Shown here one piece after another: positions 1 to 11,515 of a stretch of 56,855 nucleotides of DNA. Below the pieces are notes generated by a model. It was not told the DNA's origin. It saw only the letters and a list, made by a program, of their open reading frames with translations, and did no database searches. Each line of letters starts with the position of its first letter. Positions within the stretch are counted from its first letter, which is position 1. This DNA is from an uncultured Collinsella sp. GTDB lineage: Bacteria > Actinomycetota > Coriobacteriia > Coriobacteriales > Coriobacteriaceae. The stretch spans positions 1 through 56,855 of the forward strand of contig CABUZI010000001.1 in the NCBI GenBank assembly GCA_902496005.1, in the 5' to 3' direction. The translations under genes and the position numbers were made by a program.

Positions 1-687
1 CAGCTCCTCGAGAGGCTGCTCAAGCTCAGCGCGCTTTGCTGCTGCCTCGGGCGTACCCGGCACGATGCCGTCGACGCCGATGACCTTGCGCACGAGCGAG
101 TAGCCGTTGGAGTGCACGCCAGTGGAAGGCAGGCCCAGGATCACGTCGCCGGGGCGGACGTTTGCGGGGTCGAGCATCTTGGGACGGTCGACGACGCCCA
201 CGGTAAATCCGGCAAGGTCGTAGTCGGCAGGAGCCATAACGCCCGGGTGCTCGGCCATCTCGCCGCCCACGAGCGCGCAGCCCGCGAGCTTGCAGCCGTC
301 GGCCACACCCTTGATGATCTTTGCCATGTGCTCGGCCTCAATGTGACCGATGGCAACGTAATCCAGGAAGAACAGCGGCTCGGCGCCCGAAGCCAAAATG
401 TCGTTGACGCACATGGCGACCAGGTCCTGGCCCACCGTCTCGTGACGGTCCATAATCTGGGCGAGCACGAGCTTGGTGCCCACGCCGTCGGTGCCGCTGA
501 TCAGGATCGGGTCTTCCATATCCTTAAGCGCGGCAGCCGAGAACAGGCCACCAAAGCCGCCGATGCCGCCGATAACCTCGGGGCGGTTGGTGTCCTTGAC
601 CATCTGCTTAATAGCGTCGACGGCGCGGCCGCCCTCGGCGGTATCGACGCCGGCGTCCTCGTACGTCACATGCTTGCTGTCGCTCAT
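1..687 (-). CDS. purM: Phosphoribosylformylglycinamidine cyclo-ligase PurM, 3' truncated by window edge
   Basis: AIR synthetase, fifth step of de novo purine synthesis: converts formylglycinamidine ribotide to aminoimidazole ribotide with ATP. The 229 visible codons read from ATG at 687 through the family hallmarks ISGTDGVGTKL, VNDILASGAEPLFFLDY, ALVGGEMAEHPG and LPSTGVHSNGYSLVRK. The gene leaves the window at base 1, so about the last third is missing. The start is supported by an AGGAAGG ribosome site just upstream. It follows purF on the same strand after 157 bp that contain a small hairpin repeat, so the two are probably co-transcribed. Confidence 0.96.
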   Translation of the reverse strand, partial: MSDSKHVTYEDAGVDTAEGGRAVDAIKQMVKDTNRPEVIGGIGGFGGLFSAAALKDMEDPILISGTDGVGTKLVLAQIMDRHETVGQDLVAMCVNDILASGAEPLFFLDYVAIGHIEAEHMAKIIKGVADGCKLAGCALVGGEMAEHPGVMAPADYDLAGFTVGVVDRPKMLDPANVRPGDVILGLPSTGVHSNGYSLVRKVIGVDGIVPGTPEAAAKRAELEQPLEEL

Positions 688-805
688 CTGAGCCTTCCTC
701 TCCCACTACCGTGGCGCCGCGCGGGCGCCAAACGGTGCTCATAGTTGCGTTCATTTCGGCGCGCGCCATAACAACGCGCGCCGTCATATCAACAAAACAG
801 CAGGT

Positions 806-846
806 AAAACCTACCAAAATAAACCTGTCCCTTTTTGGCAGGTTTT
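806..846. repeat. Hairpin repeat with GGGACAGG core at the 3' end of purF
   Basis: Arms 806-819 and 833-846 pair at 13 of 14 positions around a 13-nt loop that on the minus strand reads AGGGACAGGTTTA. It overlaps the purF stop codon and lies upstream of purM. The loop core GGGAC-A/G-GG recurs in hairpins at 25497 and 11448 with unrelated arms. This suggests a dispersed REP-like element rather than a plain terminator, since no U-tract follows. Confidence 0.6.
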
Positions 847-2515
847 AGGCCTCGCCGTGTTCCTCTTCCCAGCTGCGATCGTCGTATTTCTCGACCACGG
901 CGTCGTCATCAAAGTGCAGCGGCTTGTCCAGGTTGCGGGGCTTAAAGCCCTCCATGAACTTGTCGCGGCCAAAGCTCTCGGGAATCGCCACGGGGTAGCG
1001 GCCGGTAAAGCACGCATCGCAGTAACCGCCCTTGGGCATGACCTTAAGCAGGCCCTCGACCGAAAGGAAGGCCAGCGAATCGGCGCCGATATACTCGCAA
1101 ATCTCGTCGACCGTCTTGTTGGCGCTGATAAGCTGCGACTGCACGTCGGTATCGATACCGTAGAAGCACGGCCAGATGACCTCGGGCGAGTTGATGCGGA
1201 TATGAATCTCCTTGGCGCCGGCGTTGCGCAGCATCTTGACGAGCTGCACCATGGTGGTGCCGCGCACGATGGAGTCGTCGATGACGACCAGGCGCTTGCC
1301 CTCGATGTTGTCACGCAGCGGGTTGAGCTTCATACGCACGCCCATGGCACGCAGCTCCTGCGTAGGCTCGATAAACGTACGGCCCACATAGCGGTTCTTG
1401 ATGAGGCCCTCGCCAAAGGGAATGCCACTCTCGTGCGAATAGCCCTCCGCGGGCGGCAGGCCGGAGTCGGGCACGCCGATGACCAGGTCGGCCTCGACGG
1501 GCTCCTCATGTGCCAGCTGACGACCCATGTCATAACGGCAGGCGTAGACGCTCTTGCCGTTCATGATGGAATCGGGGCGAGCAAAGTAGACCTGCTCAAA
1601 AATGCAGTTAGCAGGCTCTTCGGCGGCAGGCACGCCCTGCTCGGACACAAGGCCCTCGGCGCTGATGCGCAAAATCTCACCGGGACGGACGTCGCGGACG
1701 TACTCGGCGCCCACGATATCGAGCGCGCAGGTCTCGGAGGCAACGACCCAGCCGCCGGCGCGCGTGACATGGGTGGTGGCGTCGACCGTCGCGGCGCCGT
1801 CCTGCGACGGCAGCTGCGAAACGGATGCGGCATCGGCCTGGTCCAGGCCCTCATCCACCAGCTTGCCCAGCACGAGCGGGCGAATGCCGTGCGGATCGCG
1901 GAATGCGTAGAGCGCCTGCTCGTTGATGAGCGTCATGGCGTAGCCGCCGCGCACGAGCTCCATGGTCTTGCGAATGCCCTCGCGCAGATGGCCAGTACGC
2001 TGAGTAAAGTAGCCGATGAGTTTGGTCGCGACCTCGGAATCCGAGTTGGAGAGGAACGGTACGCCCAGCTCGATCAGCTGGCGACGCAGCTCGTCGGTGT
2101 TGACGAGGGTGCCGTTGTGCGCGAGCGCGATAATGACGCTATTGATGGTAGAGAGGTGCGGCTGAGAGGCTTCCCAGCTCTTGGCGCCGGCGGTGCCGTA
2201 GCGCACATGACCCACGGCCAGCTGACCGGAGAGCGTCGACAAGTCGGCATTGGAGAACACGCGGTCGAGCAGGCCCAGATCCTTGCGGACCATAACCGTA
2301 CCGCCGTCACCAACGGCGATTCCCGCCGATTCTTGGCCGCGATGCTGCAGTGCACGCAGGCCAAAGTACGTCAGTCGAGCCACGTCGCGATCGGGCGCCC
2401 AGACACCAAAAACGCCGCATTCCTCATGCAGCTGGTCAGAGTCCGGATCATACGTCGACATGGCGTTCACCTGTCCCGCGGCACGCTCGGCCGCGCGGAT
2501 GGTTTCTTGAGACAT
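845..2515 (-). CDS. purF: Amidophosphoribosyltransferase PurF
   Basis: First committed step of purine synthesis: PRPP plus glutamine gives phosphoribosylamine. The N-terminal glutaminase domain starts at the mature cysteine in HEECGVFGVW (Cys33 from this start), followed by LQHRGQESAGI and HNGTLVN. The C-terminal PRPP site is RLVVIDDSIVRGTT. The N-terminal 32 residues would be removed as a propeptide. ATG at 2515 has GAGGGG five bases upstream; an internal ATG at 2461 has AGGTGA and would leave a 14-residue propeptide, closer to the usual length. An extra stretch of about 35 residues sits between LVLGKL and WVVASETCALD, where most PurF proteins have a short turn. Confidence 0.96.
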   Translation of the reverse strand: MSQETIRAAERAAGQVNAMSTYDPDSDQLHEECGVFGVWAPDRDVARLTYFGLRALQHRGQESAGIAVGDGGTVMVRKDLGLLDRVFSNADLSTLSGQLAVGHVRYGTAGAKSWEASQPHLSTINSVIIALAHNGTLVNTDELRRQLIELGVPFLSNSDSEVATKLIGYFTQRTGHLREGIRKTMELVRGGYAMTLINEQALYAFRDPHGIRPLVLGKLVDEGLDQADAASVSQLPSQDGAATVDATTHVTRAGGWVVASETCALDIVGAEYVRDVRPGEILRISAEGLVSEQGVPAAEEPANCIFEQVYFARPDSIMNGKSVYACRYDMGRQLAHEEPVEADLVIGVPDSGLPPAEGYSHESGIPFGEGLIKNRYVGRTFIEPTQELRAMGVRMKLNPLRDNIEGKRLVVIDDSIVRGTTMVQLVKMLRNAGAKEIHIRINSPEVIWPCFYGIDTDVQSQLISANKTVDEICEYIGADSLAFLSVEGLLKVMPKGGYCDACFTGRYPVAIPESFGRDKFMEGFKPRNLDKPLHFDDDAVVEKYDDRSWEEEHGEA

Positions 2516-2556
2516 GGCATCCCCTCAGAGCCTCGTATTTTGGCGTTACCCGCCTT

Positions 2557-2562
2557 ATTATA
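2557..2562 (-). promoter_or_regulatory. Candidate -10 element of the purF promoter
   Basis: The minus strand reads TATAAT 42 bases before the purF ATG. No good -35 hexamer is visible at normal spacing. The remaining ~250 bases up to the divergent gene at 2812 contain no other gene that can be supported. Confidence 0.4.
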
Positions 2563-2811
2563 CGCACGGCAAGACAAGCACTCCCGCGCATGAACAGCGC
2601 TTTTTAAAAGCCCACCGAGCTTATTATCCGTTTTGCGACCAAACATTTTATTGGGTAGTCCACTCTCAGGGGCAACGGCCTCGAAGACTTCCCGTGCGCC
2701 GTGTCTCGCCCGCGCTAGGGGCTACATTGTTGCAATTGGGACGTTCGTCCTGTCTTTTAGCTGGTCGTCGGCGTATCCTTGTAGGCTACTACAAGACGAG
2801 AAAGGTAGCGT

Positions 2812-4041
2812 ATGGATCGAAATCAACTCGACCCCAGTGTCCCCAGCACCACGGAGGCCAAGAAGATCCCCCTTATCATCAAGGTCTACGCAGTCCTGTG
2901 CACCCTATCTGGCGTGGGCACGCTCCCGTCAGTCGCCGTCTTTATGTGGCAGGTCATCACCGCACTCATTAACGGCAACGTCGCCGCTAAGCTCGGTGAT
3001 AACACCCTGGTCGCGGTTGGCCTTATCGTCGCCGGCATTATGCTCTCGGCGGCAAGCGCGATCATCTTGATCGTCTTTGGCCTGGACCTCATCAAGGACC
3101 AGCGGCGCAATGCCGCCCGCCTGTCTTACGTCCTCATCGCATTTACCGTCGTGGAGCTTTTAGTTGACGTGATGCTCCAGGGCATCGGACCCTTCCTGCT
3201 GCGCCCCGCCGTCCAGCTTGTCATCCTCATTGCGCTGTCGGCCACCGTCGACCCCACGCTACGCCAGGAGCGCGAACTGCAGCGCCGTCTGCAAGAGATG
3301 CTCGACCGCGATGCCGCCGCCGAGGGGATGCTCGGCCGCGACGAAACCGGCGAGGGCTACATCAAGCTCAACTACTTCAACCTGTTCTGGGTATTCTTCG
3401 TCTGCAGCGTGTTAGGTCTCATTCTCGAGGAAGTCTGGCATATGGTCGTCGTCGATCCCGGCGTCTATCAGGACCGTGCCGGTATGCTATTTGGCCCCTT
3501 TAGCCCCATCTACGGATTTGGCGCGGTGCTCATGACCATGGCGCTCAACCGCTTCTATAAAAAGAATCCTCTGATCATTTTCCTGGTAAGTGCCCTGATC
3601 GGCGGCGCTTTCGAGGTGTTTGTAGGCTGGTTTATGCAGACCTCATTTGGCGTGGTGTCGTGGAGCTATTCACACATTAGGCTATTCGGCATGCCCGATC
3701 CCATCGCGGTATTGACCGGGGGACGCACATGCACGCCGTTTGCCTGCATGTGGGGCCTGGGTGGCCTCATCTGGATCAAGGTCTTGCTGCCGCGTCTGCT
3801 TAAGCTCATCAATATGATTCCATGGAAACGCCGCTACTCTGCTACCGTCATCCTGACCGCCGTCATGTTGATCGACGGCGTCATGACGTTGCAATCGCTC
3901 GACTATTGGTATCAGCGCGTCAACGGAACCGTTCGAAATATTCCCGTCGCACAGTTCTATGACAAGCATTTCGATAACGAATATATGGAGAACCGTTTTC
4001 AGAGTATGACCATGAGCCCCAAGGACGCCACACGCGTGTAG
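2812..4041 (+). CDS. Multi-spanning membrane protein of the ABC_trans_CmpB (type IV ABC permease-like) family
   Basis: A 409-residue integral membrane protein. An N-terminal part has about four hydrophobic helices (roughly residues 20-160). A charged linker containing RQERELQRRLQEMLDRD follows, then a C-terminal domain with FNLFWVFFVCSVLGLILEEVW, GPFSPIYGFGAVLM and GGAFEVFVGWFMQ. That C-terminal pattern (glutamate in a helix, then G-P-x-P-I-Y-G-x-G) matches the family annotated as putative ABC-transporter type IV. No ATPase gene is adjacent and no substrate is known. ATG at 2812 follows GAAAGG at seven bases. The gene stands alone, divergent from purF and convergent with the MoaE-like gene. 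Confidence 0.75.
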   Translation: MDRNQLDPSVPSTTEAKKIPLIIKVYAVLCTLSGVGTLPSVAVFMWQVITALINGNVAAKLGDNTLVAVGLIVAGIMLSAASAIILIVFGLDLIKDQRRNAARLSYVLIAFTVVELLVDVMLQGIGPFLLRPAVQLVILIALSATVDPTLRQERELQRRLQEMLDRDAAAEGMLGRDETGEGYIKLNYFNLFWVFFVCSVLGLILEEVWHMVVVDPGVYQDRAGMLFGPFSPIYGFGAVLMTMALNRFYKKNPLIIFLVSALIGGAFEVFVGWFMQTSFGVVSWSYSHIRLFGMPDPIAVLTGGRTCTPFACMWGLGGLIWIKVLLPRLLKLINMIPWKRRYSATVILTAVMLIDGVMTLQSLDYWYQRVNGTVRNIPVAQFYDKHFDNEYMENRFQSMTMSPKDATRV

Positions 4042-4073
4042 CAAACGCCAGAGCAAAATAGCTCCAACACATC

Positions 4074-4114
4074 AAAGCCCGCTGGCAGATCTACATGAAC
4101 TGCCGGCGGGCTTT
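4074..4114. terminator. Bidirectional terminator between convergent genes
   Basis: AAAGCCCGC pairs with GCGGGCTTT, and GGCAG with CTGCC inside it, forming a long stem between two convergent stop codons. It is A-rich on one side and T-rich on the other, so it can serve both the CmpB-like gene (plus) and the MoaE-like gene (minus). Confidence 0.75.
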
Positions 4115-4147
4115 CGCTATAGACAGACTCGGATTGCCGACGAGGCC

Positions 4148-4564
4148 TTACGCCTCGCGCTCGACCTCGCTCACGCACTCGTTCTTGATGGTGCCGACGA
4201 GCGACTGCAGCGCATCGACCACATGCGGGCGAATGTCTCCGCCAATGAGCACGAGCATGATGTCGTCGCCCACGGTAAGCTCGCCGCTCGCCAGCCACAC
4301 GCGCACATAGCCGATACCCGGCATCGTGCGCGTCGCCTCGATAGCGGCCTGCACCTTTTCGGCATCGAAGCCAAACACCATGCCGCCCACCTTGTGGCCT
4401 GGCGCCACGCCATCGGTCTCGACTCCGCGCACTTCGGCCTTGGGCGTCGCGCGCACCACGCCGTTGTGTGTCAGGTACATCCCACAATCAGCCGCCGAAA
4501 CATCGGCCTTGGCTTCGCGCAGCCAAGCATCAACCGAAGGCATCGATTTGCCGTTCTCAAGCAT
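4148..4564 (-). CDS. MoaE-like protein (divergent molybdopterin synthase large subunit fold)
   Basis: A 138-residue protein whose centre and C-terminus (AAIEATRTMPGIGYVRVWL, SGELTVGDDIMLVLIGGD, ALQSLVGTIKNE) resemble MoaE, which transfers sulfur to precursor Z in molybdenum cofactor synthesis. One lysine of the usual pair near the C-terminus (in TIKNE) is present. The second, normally in a FWKRE-like motif, is not evident, so activity is uncertain. Two adjacent ATGs exist; the one at 4564 has AGGAG at five bases, the one at 4567 only two. No other moa gene lies in the window. It precedes no co-directional partner closer than purM. Confidence 0.55.
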   Translation of the reverse strand: MLENGKSMPSVDAWLREAKADVSAADCGMYLTHNGVVRATPKAEVRGVETDGVAPGHKVGGMVFGFDAEKVQAAIEATRTMPGIGYVRVWLASGELTVGDDIMLVLIGGDIRPHVVDALQSLVGTIKNECVSEVEREA

Positions 4565-4594
4565 CATTTCTCCTTTTGATTTCCAGGGTAGTCT

Positions 4595-4612
4595 TTTTGG
4601 GACGGGGCCCGG
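4595..4612. repeat. Isolated GGGACGGGG core, possible degenerate hairpin repeat
   Basis: TTTTTGGGACGGGGCCCGG lies between the sortase stop and the MoaE-like start. The core GGGACGGGG is shared with the hairpin at 11448, but clear pairing arms cannot be seen here. Confidence 0.3.
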
Positions 4613-4617
4613 ACACT

Positions 4618-5616
4618 TTATTCCTCGACCAGCGTGAGCACCATGACGGCGCGCGTATTGCTAAATGACAGCGAACGGCAGGTCACAAGCGTTACGACCT
4701 TGGTTGCCGAAGCGGCACGATCGGTGGCATCGCTCGCCACGGCAGAGGCACCGTCGAGCATCTCGGACAGATAATTCTTCAGTCCGTCATCGCCCTCAAA
4801 GTTGGGCGTGCGCGCCTTGGCATACGTGTCCTCGACCACCTTGGTCGCCAGCGGACGCAGCTTATACGTCGCGTCACGTGTGATGTAGTACACGTAGTCC
4901 ATGCTGTCGAACGTCGCTTGATCGGTCGTATCCGAAATCACGTTGAACATCGAACCGTCGTTCATGTGATGACCGTAAATCGTGGTCTGCTGATCCACCA
5001 TGCCCGGCGCGGTGTCGTCGCTATCCAGGAAGATGGCACCCGACGCATTGGCGGTGCCGTCGAACAGCGTGTTGAGGTATTTGGAGTTGTTGTTGGTCTG
5101 CACCACGGGATAGTTGATGTTGGTTCCCGGCGCGTAAATCCAACCCACAACCTCGGGATTTGTCTGGGCAAGTGCATCGAAGTCGATAATCGGCACGCCG
5201 CTGGCGTCCTTATCGCTTACATATTGCTTCTCGATTTTCTGGTACGAATCGCTTGCCTGTTTATAGCCAATCTGAGCATTGATAAAGATAGCGGCGGCGG
5301 CGACAATCAGGCCGATGCCGATGATGATGAGCAGAATGGGAATAATGGAGCGGCGCTTTTTGCGCGGCGGCTCGGTGTAATCCGACGGCGCGGCATGCGA
5401 TGAAGACCGGGGCGGCTTCTTAGCGTTGCTATAAGATGAAGGTCGATATGCGGCTGGCGCGTCCTGTCGACGATGCGTCGCCGGCGTCACGGGGCGCGGC
5501 GCGCGCGGCTGCTGAGGAGAGGATGTCCGACCCTGCTGTGCCGCATGGGCAGCACCCGGCTTCGACGGATCGGGAATCTGAGAAGCCTTGAATCGTTTTC
5601 CCTGATAGTCGGACAT
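4618..5616 (-). CDS. srtB: Class B sortase
   Basis: Membrane transpeptidase of 332 residues that would anchor proteins to peptidoglycan. The N-terminal ~85 residues are a cytoplasmic, Pro/Ser/Gln-rich tail ending in PPRKKRRS. One membrane helix follows (about 90-112), then the extracellular sortase domain. Catalytic residues are visible: His216 in TTIYGHHMNDGSMF, Cys313 in TLVTCR and Arg322 in NTRAVM. This order and spacing are typical of class B. ATG at 5616 is chosen because the protein begins cleanly there with AGGAG upstream; further upstream sequence in frame overlaps purE. No LPXTG/NPQTN substrate gene is adjacent. The long cytoplasmic tail is unusual. Confidence 0.9.
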   Translation of the reverse strand: MSDYQGKRFKASQIPDPSKPGAAHAAQQGRTSSPQQPRAPRPVTPATHRRQDAPAAYRPSSYSNAKKPPRSSSHAAPSDYTEPPRKKRRSIIPILLIIIGIGLIVAAAAIFINAQIGYKQASDSYQKIEKQYVSDKDASGVPIIDFDALAQTNPEVVGWIYAPGTNINYPVVQTNNNSKYLNTLFDGTANASGAIFLDSDDTAPGMVDQQTTIYGHHMNDGSMFNVISDTTDQATFDSMDYVYYITRDATYKLRPLATKVVEDTYAKARTPNFEGDDGLKNYLSEMLDGASAVASDATDRAASATKVVTLVTCRSLSFSNTRAVMVLTLVEE

Positions 5617-5651
5617 GGCTCTCCTTATACTGCGGTGAAACGGCGGAACGC

Positions 5652-6116
5652 CTAGGCGTCGGCCATCTCCTGCTTCATCTTCTCGATAACCTTGCGGTAC
5701 TCGGGGTCGCAAGCGCCTAGAATCTGCGTGGCGTAGATGGCGGCGTTCTTGGCGCCGTTGATGGCAACGCAGGCCACAGGCACACCCGAAGGCATCTGCA
5801 CCATCGACAGCAGCGAATCCATACCGCCCAGGTCACTCGTCTTCATAGGCACGCCGATAACCGGCAGCGGCGTGAAGGCAGCCACGACACCACCCAGGTG
5901 AGCGGCCTTGCCGGCGGCGGCAATAATCACTTTGATACCGCGATCGGAAGCAGTCGAGGCCCACTCATGGACCTTCGCCGGCGTGCGGTGTGCGCTCGCA
6001 ATGACGAGCTCATAGGGCACGCCGAGCGCCTCGAGCTCGGCGGTGCAACCTTCCATAACGCCCAGATCGGACTTGGAGCCCATGATGATCCCGACAACCG
6101 GCTTCTGACCTGCCAT
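5652..6116 (-). CDS. purE: N5-carboxyaminoimidazole ribonucleotide mutase PurE
   Basis: Class I PurE, 154 residues, moving the carboxyl group of N5-CAIR to CAIR in purine synthesis. Family signatures are visible: GIIMGSKSDLGVM near the N-terminus, SAHRTP with the conserved His, and AAAGKAAHLGGVVAA. ATG at 6116 has AGGAGGT at eight bases; an in-frame TTG six bases earlier is too close to that site. No purK is visible next to it. It lies downstream of the long inverted repeats at 6.2-6.5 kb and is probably transcribed separately from carB. Confidence 0.95.
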   Translation of the reverse strand: MAGQKPVVGIIMGSKSDLGVMEGCTAELEALGVPYELVIASAHRTPAKVHEWASTASDRGIKVIIAAAGKAAHLGGVVAAFTPLPVIGVPMKTSDLGGMDSLLSMVQMPSGVPVACVAINGAKNAAIYATQILGACDPEYRKVIEKMKQEMADA

Positions 6117-6209
6117 AAACAAAGACCTCCTGTTGAGAGCGGCGACGCGGCGGATCCGCGACCCTTAACTACTGAGAGTAGTATAGCTGCTCCCGTCCCT
6201 GCGGTCTGC

Positions 6210-6300
6210 GGGTGCCCCGCGTCGGGCTGGGTTTTTATCTTCGCTCCCCTTGCTTCGCAAAGTCGCTCAGACAATAAACCCAGTCCGCCGCGGGGCACCC
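6210..6300. repeat. Long composite inverted repeat A
   Basis: Arms 6210-6234 and 6276-6300 match at 23 of 25 positions, GC-rich (GGGTGCCCCGCG...). The 41-nt interior contains GCAAAGTCGCTCAGACA, a motif nearly repeated inside the palindrome at 29482. It lies between carB and purE. There is no U-tract, so it is not a classical terminator. Confidence 0.7.
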
Positions 6301-6353
6301 GGGGACCTACCGGGGATTGCCATGACGTACGTTGGCTGAAATATTAACGTGGA

Positions 6354-6379
6354 ATCCGCCGTTCGAACGAACGGCGGAT
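6354..6379. repeat. Near-perfect 26-bp palindrome
   Basis: ATCCGCCGTTCG and its exact complement are separated by only two bases. It sits between inverted repeats A and B in the 437-bp carB-purE spacer. Cruciform, protein-binding site or terminator stem are all possible. Confidence 0.5.
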
Positions 6380-6459
6380 CCCACACTCACTTTTTATTCA
6401 GCCCTAGTCATCGCGCAAAGCCCCTTCGGCAGCACACGGTGCAACCGAGTCACCGCAGG

Positions 6460-6540
6460 CCGGGGCGGGAGGCGGACCTTTCTCTCGGAAAACTTCGCGA
6501 AGCCCAGTTTCCGAGAGAAAGTGTCCGGCTGCCGCCCCGG
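6460..6540. repeat. Long composite inverted repeat B, directly after carB
   Basis: Arms 6460-6491 and 6508-6540 pair with few mismatches (CCGGGGCGG ... TTTCTCTCGGAAA against its complement). The loop carries a CTTCGCGAAG palindrome. It begins 13 bases after the carB stop, so the RNA would form a large hairpin at the transcript end. No U-run follows. Confidence 0.65.
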
Positions 6541-6553
6541 CCGGCCAGGTCAA

Positions 6554-9868
<3,315 letters not shown>

Positions 9869-9869
9869 G

Positions 9870-11309
9870 TTAGTTCTCCTCGGTCTCAGCGGTCTCGGAC
9901 TCAGCAAAGTTCCAGCCGGCAAGGCGGTCCTTCGCGGTGTCGATGTCCAGGTAGTTCTCCTCGCCGTCCATGAGTCGCGTAAAGGCGGTAAAGAGATAGT
10001 GGGCATCGGTGGGGCCAGGCGAGGCCTCGGGGTGGTACTGGACCGAGAAGCACGGTGCGTCGAGCAGCTGGATGCCCTCGGCGGTGCCGTCGTTGAGGTT
10101 CACATGTGTCAGGCGAATGCGACCAAAGCGCTCGTTCATCACGACCGGCGCGATTCCGCGGCGCACCCAGACGCGCAGATCTCCATCGGCCGCATGCTCG
10201 GTCTCGCCGCCGGAAAGCTCGGAGACAAGCTTGCCCAAGCTGGGGAACAGCAGGCCAAAGCCATGGTTTTGCGCGGTGATCTCCACACGGCGGCTTACCA
10301 GGTTCATAACCGGCTGGTTGCCACCGCGGTGACCGAACTTAAGCTTTTCCATCTGGGCGCCGCAGGCCAGGCTGATCATCTGGTGACCAAGACAAATACC
10401 AAAGACCGGCACCTTGCCGATCAGCTGCTGCACCTGCTCGTAGGTCTCCACCACGGCGTCGGGGTCGCCGGGGCCATTGGACAAAAAGACGCCGTCGGGA
10501 TTCATGTCGAGCACCTGCTGGGCAGGCGTGTCCCACGGCACGACGGTAAGGTCGCAGCCGGCGCGGACCAGCCCCTCCAGAATGCCGCGCTTCACACCGC
10601 AGTCGTATGCGACCACTTTGTGACGGGCAGGAGCGGCAGCCGAAAGCGCAAAGTCATGCGTGGCAGGCAGATCGGCGGCCACAAACTCGTGAGGTACGGG
10701 GCAACTTACGGTCTTGACCAGGTTCTCGCCTACCAGCGTGGGCGCTGCGGCCAGACGCTCGGCAAGCTCGTCGACGTCGAAGATCTCGGTCGAGATAATG
10801 CCCATCTTGGAACCATTGTCGCGCAGATGGCGCACCAGAGCGCGGGTGTCGACGCCCTCGATAGCGACGATGCCGTGGGCGCGCAGATACTCCGGCACGC
10901 TGACGGCCGAGCGCCAGTTAGAAGGCGTGGTGCACATGTCGCGAACGATCATGCCGCGCATAGCCGGAGCGCTCGCAGGGCGCACGGCGTCGCCGGGGAA
11001 GGCCGACTGGACGTCGGTCTCGTCGATACCGTAGTTGCCGATCTGCGGATAGGTCATGGTTACGATTTGGCCGGCATAGCTCGGGTCGGTCATGACCTCA
11101 AAGTAGCCTTCGAGCGAGGTGTTGAAGCAGACTTCGCCGGTCGCGGTGCCCTCGGCGCCGCATGCACGTCCATAAAAAATGGTCCCATCCTCAAGATACA
11201 GGATGCAGGGACCGCAGGTGCCCTTGCTGGTTTTGGCCAGCATACGCTGGCAAAGCTCGCTGGGCGCGAAGGTGCGGGCGGCAGCGCCCGCGGTATGGTT
11301 GTTCGCCAT
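9870..11309 (-). CDS. carA: Carbamoyl-phosphate synthase small subunit CarA with enlarged glutaminase domain
   Basis: Glutaminase subunit, 479 residues against the usual 360-390. The N-terminal CPSase domain carries CFNTSLEGYFEVMTDPSYAG. The class I glutaminase triad is present as GICLGHQM (Cys) and QYHPEASPGP (His, Glu). Two additions explain the length: about 35 extra residues between ITAQNHGF and IRLTHVNLNDGT, and a C-terminal tail of about 30 residues rich in Glu/Thr. ATG at 11309 follows AAGGAGA at three to four bases. A small hairpin (CCGGTC/GACCGG, 11321-11338) sits directly before the ribosome site and could influence initiation. Confidence 0.96.
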   Translation of the reverse strand: MANNHTAGAAARTFAPSELCQRMLAKTSKGTCGPCILYLEDGTIFYGRACGAEGTATGEVCFNTSLEGYFEVMTDPSYAGQIVTMTYPQIGNYGIDETDVQSAFPGDAVRPASAPAMRGMIVRDMCTTPSNWRSAVSVPEYLRAHGIVAIEGVDTRALVRHLRDNGSKMGIISTEIFDVDELAERLAAAPTLVGENLVKTVSCPVPHEFVAADLPATHDFALSAAAPARHKVVAYDCGVKRGILEGLVRAGCDLTVVPWDTPAQQVLDMNPDGVFLSNGPGDPDAVVETYEQVQQLIGKVPVFGICLGHQMISLACGAQMEKLKFGHRGGNQPVMNLVSRRVEITAQNHGFGLLFPSLGKLVSELSGGETEHAADGDLRVWVRRGIAPVVMNERFGRIRLTHVNLNDGTAEGIQLLDAPCFSVQYHPEASPGPTDAHYLFTAFTRLMDGEENYLDIDTAKDRLAGWNFAESETAETEEN

Positions 11310-11447
11310 AATTCTCCTTCCCGGTCTCACAGGACCGGCTTAAAGGTGTGTAGTTAGGCCTCGCGGTATTGTAACCGCAAGCATGCCTCATGGCGTTAAT
11401 TTCATCGAAATGTTTACGAAATGATAATTATGACTTTCTATGCATAA

Positions 11448-11477
11448 TGATTTTTCTGGGACGGGGATTAAAAATCA
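11448..11477. repeat. Hairpin repeat with GGGACGGGG core
   Basis: TGATTTTT (11448-11455) pairs perfectly with AAAAATCA (11470-11477) around a loop containing CTGGGACGGGG. The layout matches the hairpins at 806 and 25497, with different arms but a shared GGGAC core. Its right arm abuts the terminator of the next gene. Confidence 0.5.
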
Positions 11478-11508
11478 TCCCGCGGGGCTTGTGGCTCACG
11501 CGGGATGA
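11470..11508 (-). terminator. Rho-independent terminator of the membrane-anchored protein gene
   Basis: On the minus strand CATCCCGCG pairs with CGCGGGATG (11499-11507 with 11476-11484) followed by ATTTTTAAT. It lies eight bases after the stop codon at 11516. Confidence 0.85.
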
Positions 11509-11515
11509 CGGCGTC

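Noticed and set aside
857..2593. Long plus-strand frame opposite purF
   Set aside because: Antisense shadow of purF with no recognisable domain. The same holds for long frames opposite purD/Nudix (14332-16293), rpsF-rplI (19479-21251), typA (26051-28036) and the M28-like gene (53346-55127).
2633..2811. Small genes in the purF upstream spacer
   Set aside because: Frames here overlap the start of the gene at 2812 in other phases and lack ribosome sites or similarity.
9869..10006. Extended carB N-terminus
   Set aside because: It would overlap carA by over 130 bases and add a stretch unlike any CarB. ATG at 9868 has a ribosome site and matches family length.
11310..11447. Riboswitch, PyrR attenuator or Arg box upstream of carA
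   Set aside because: No matching conserved core or terminator/antiterminator pair could be seen; only a small hairpin before the ribosome site.
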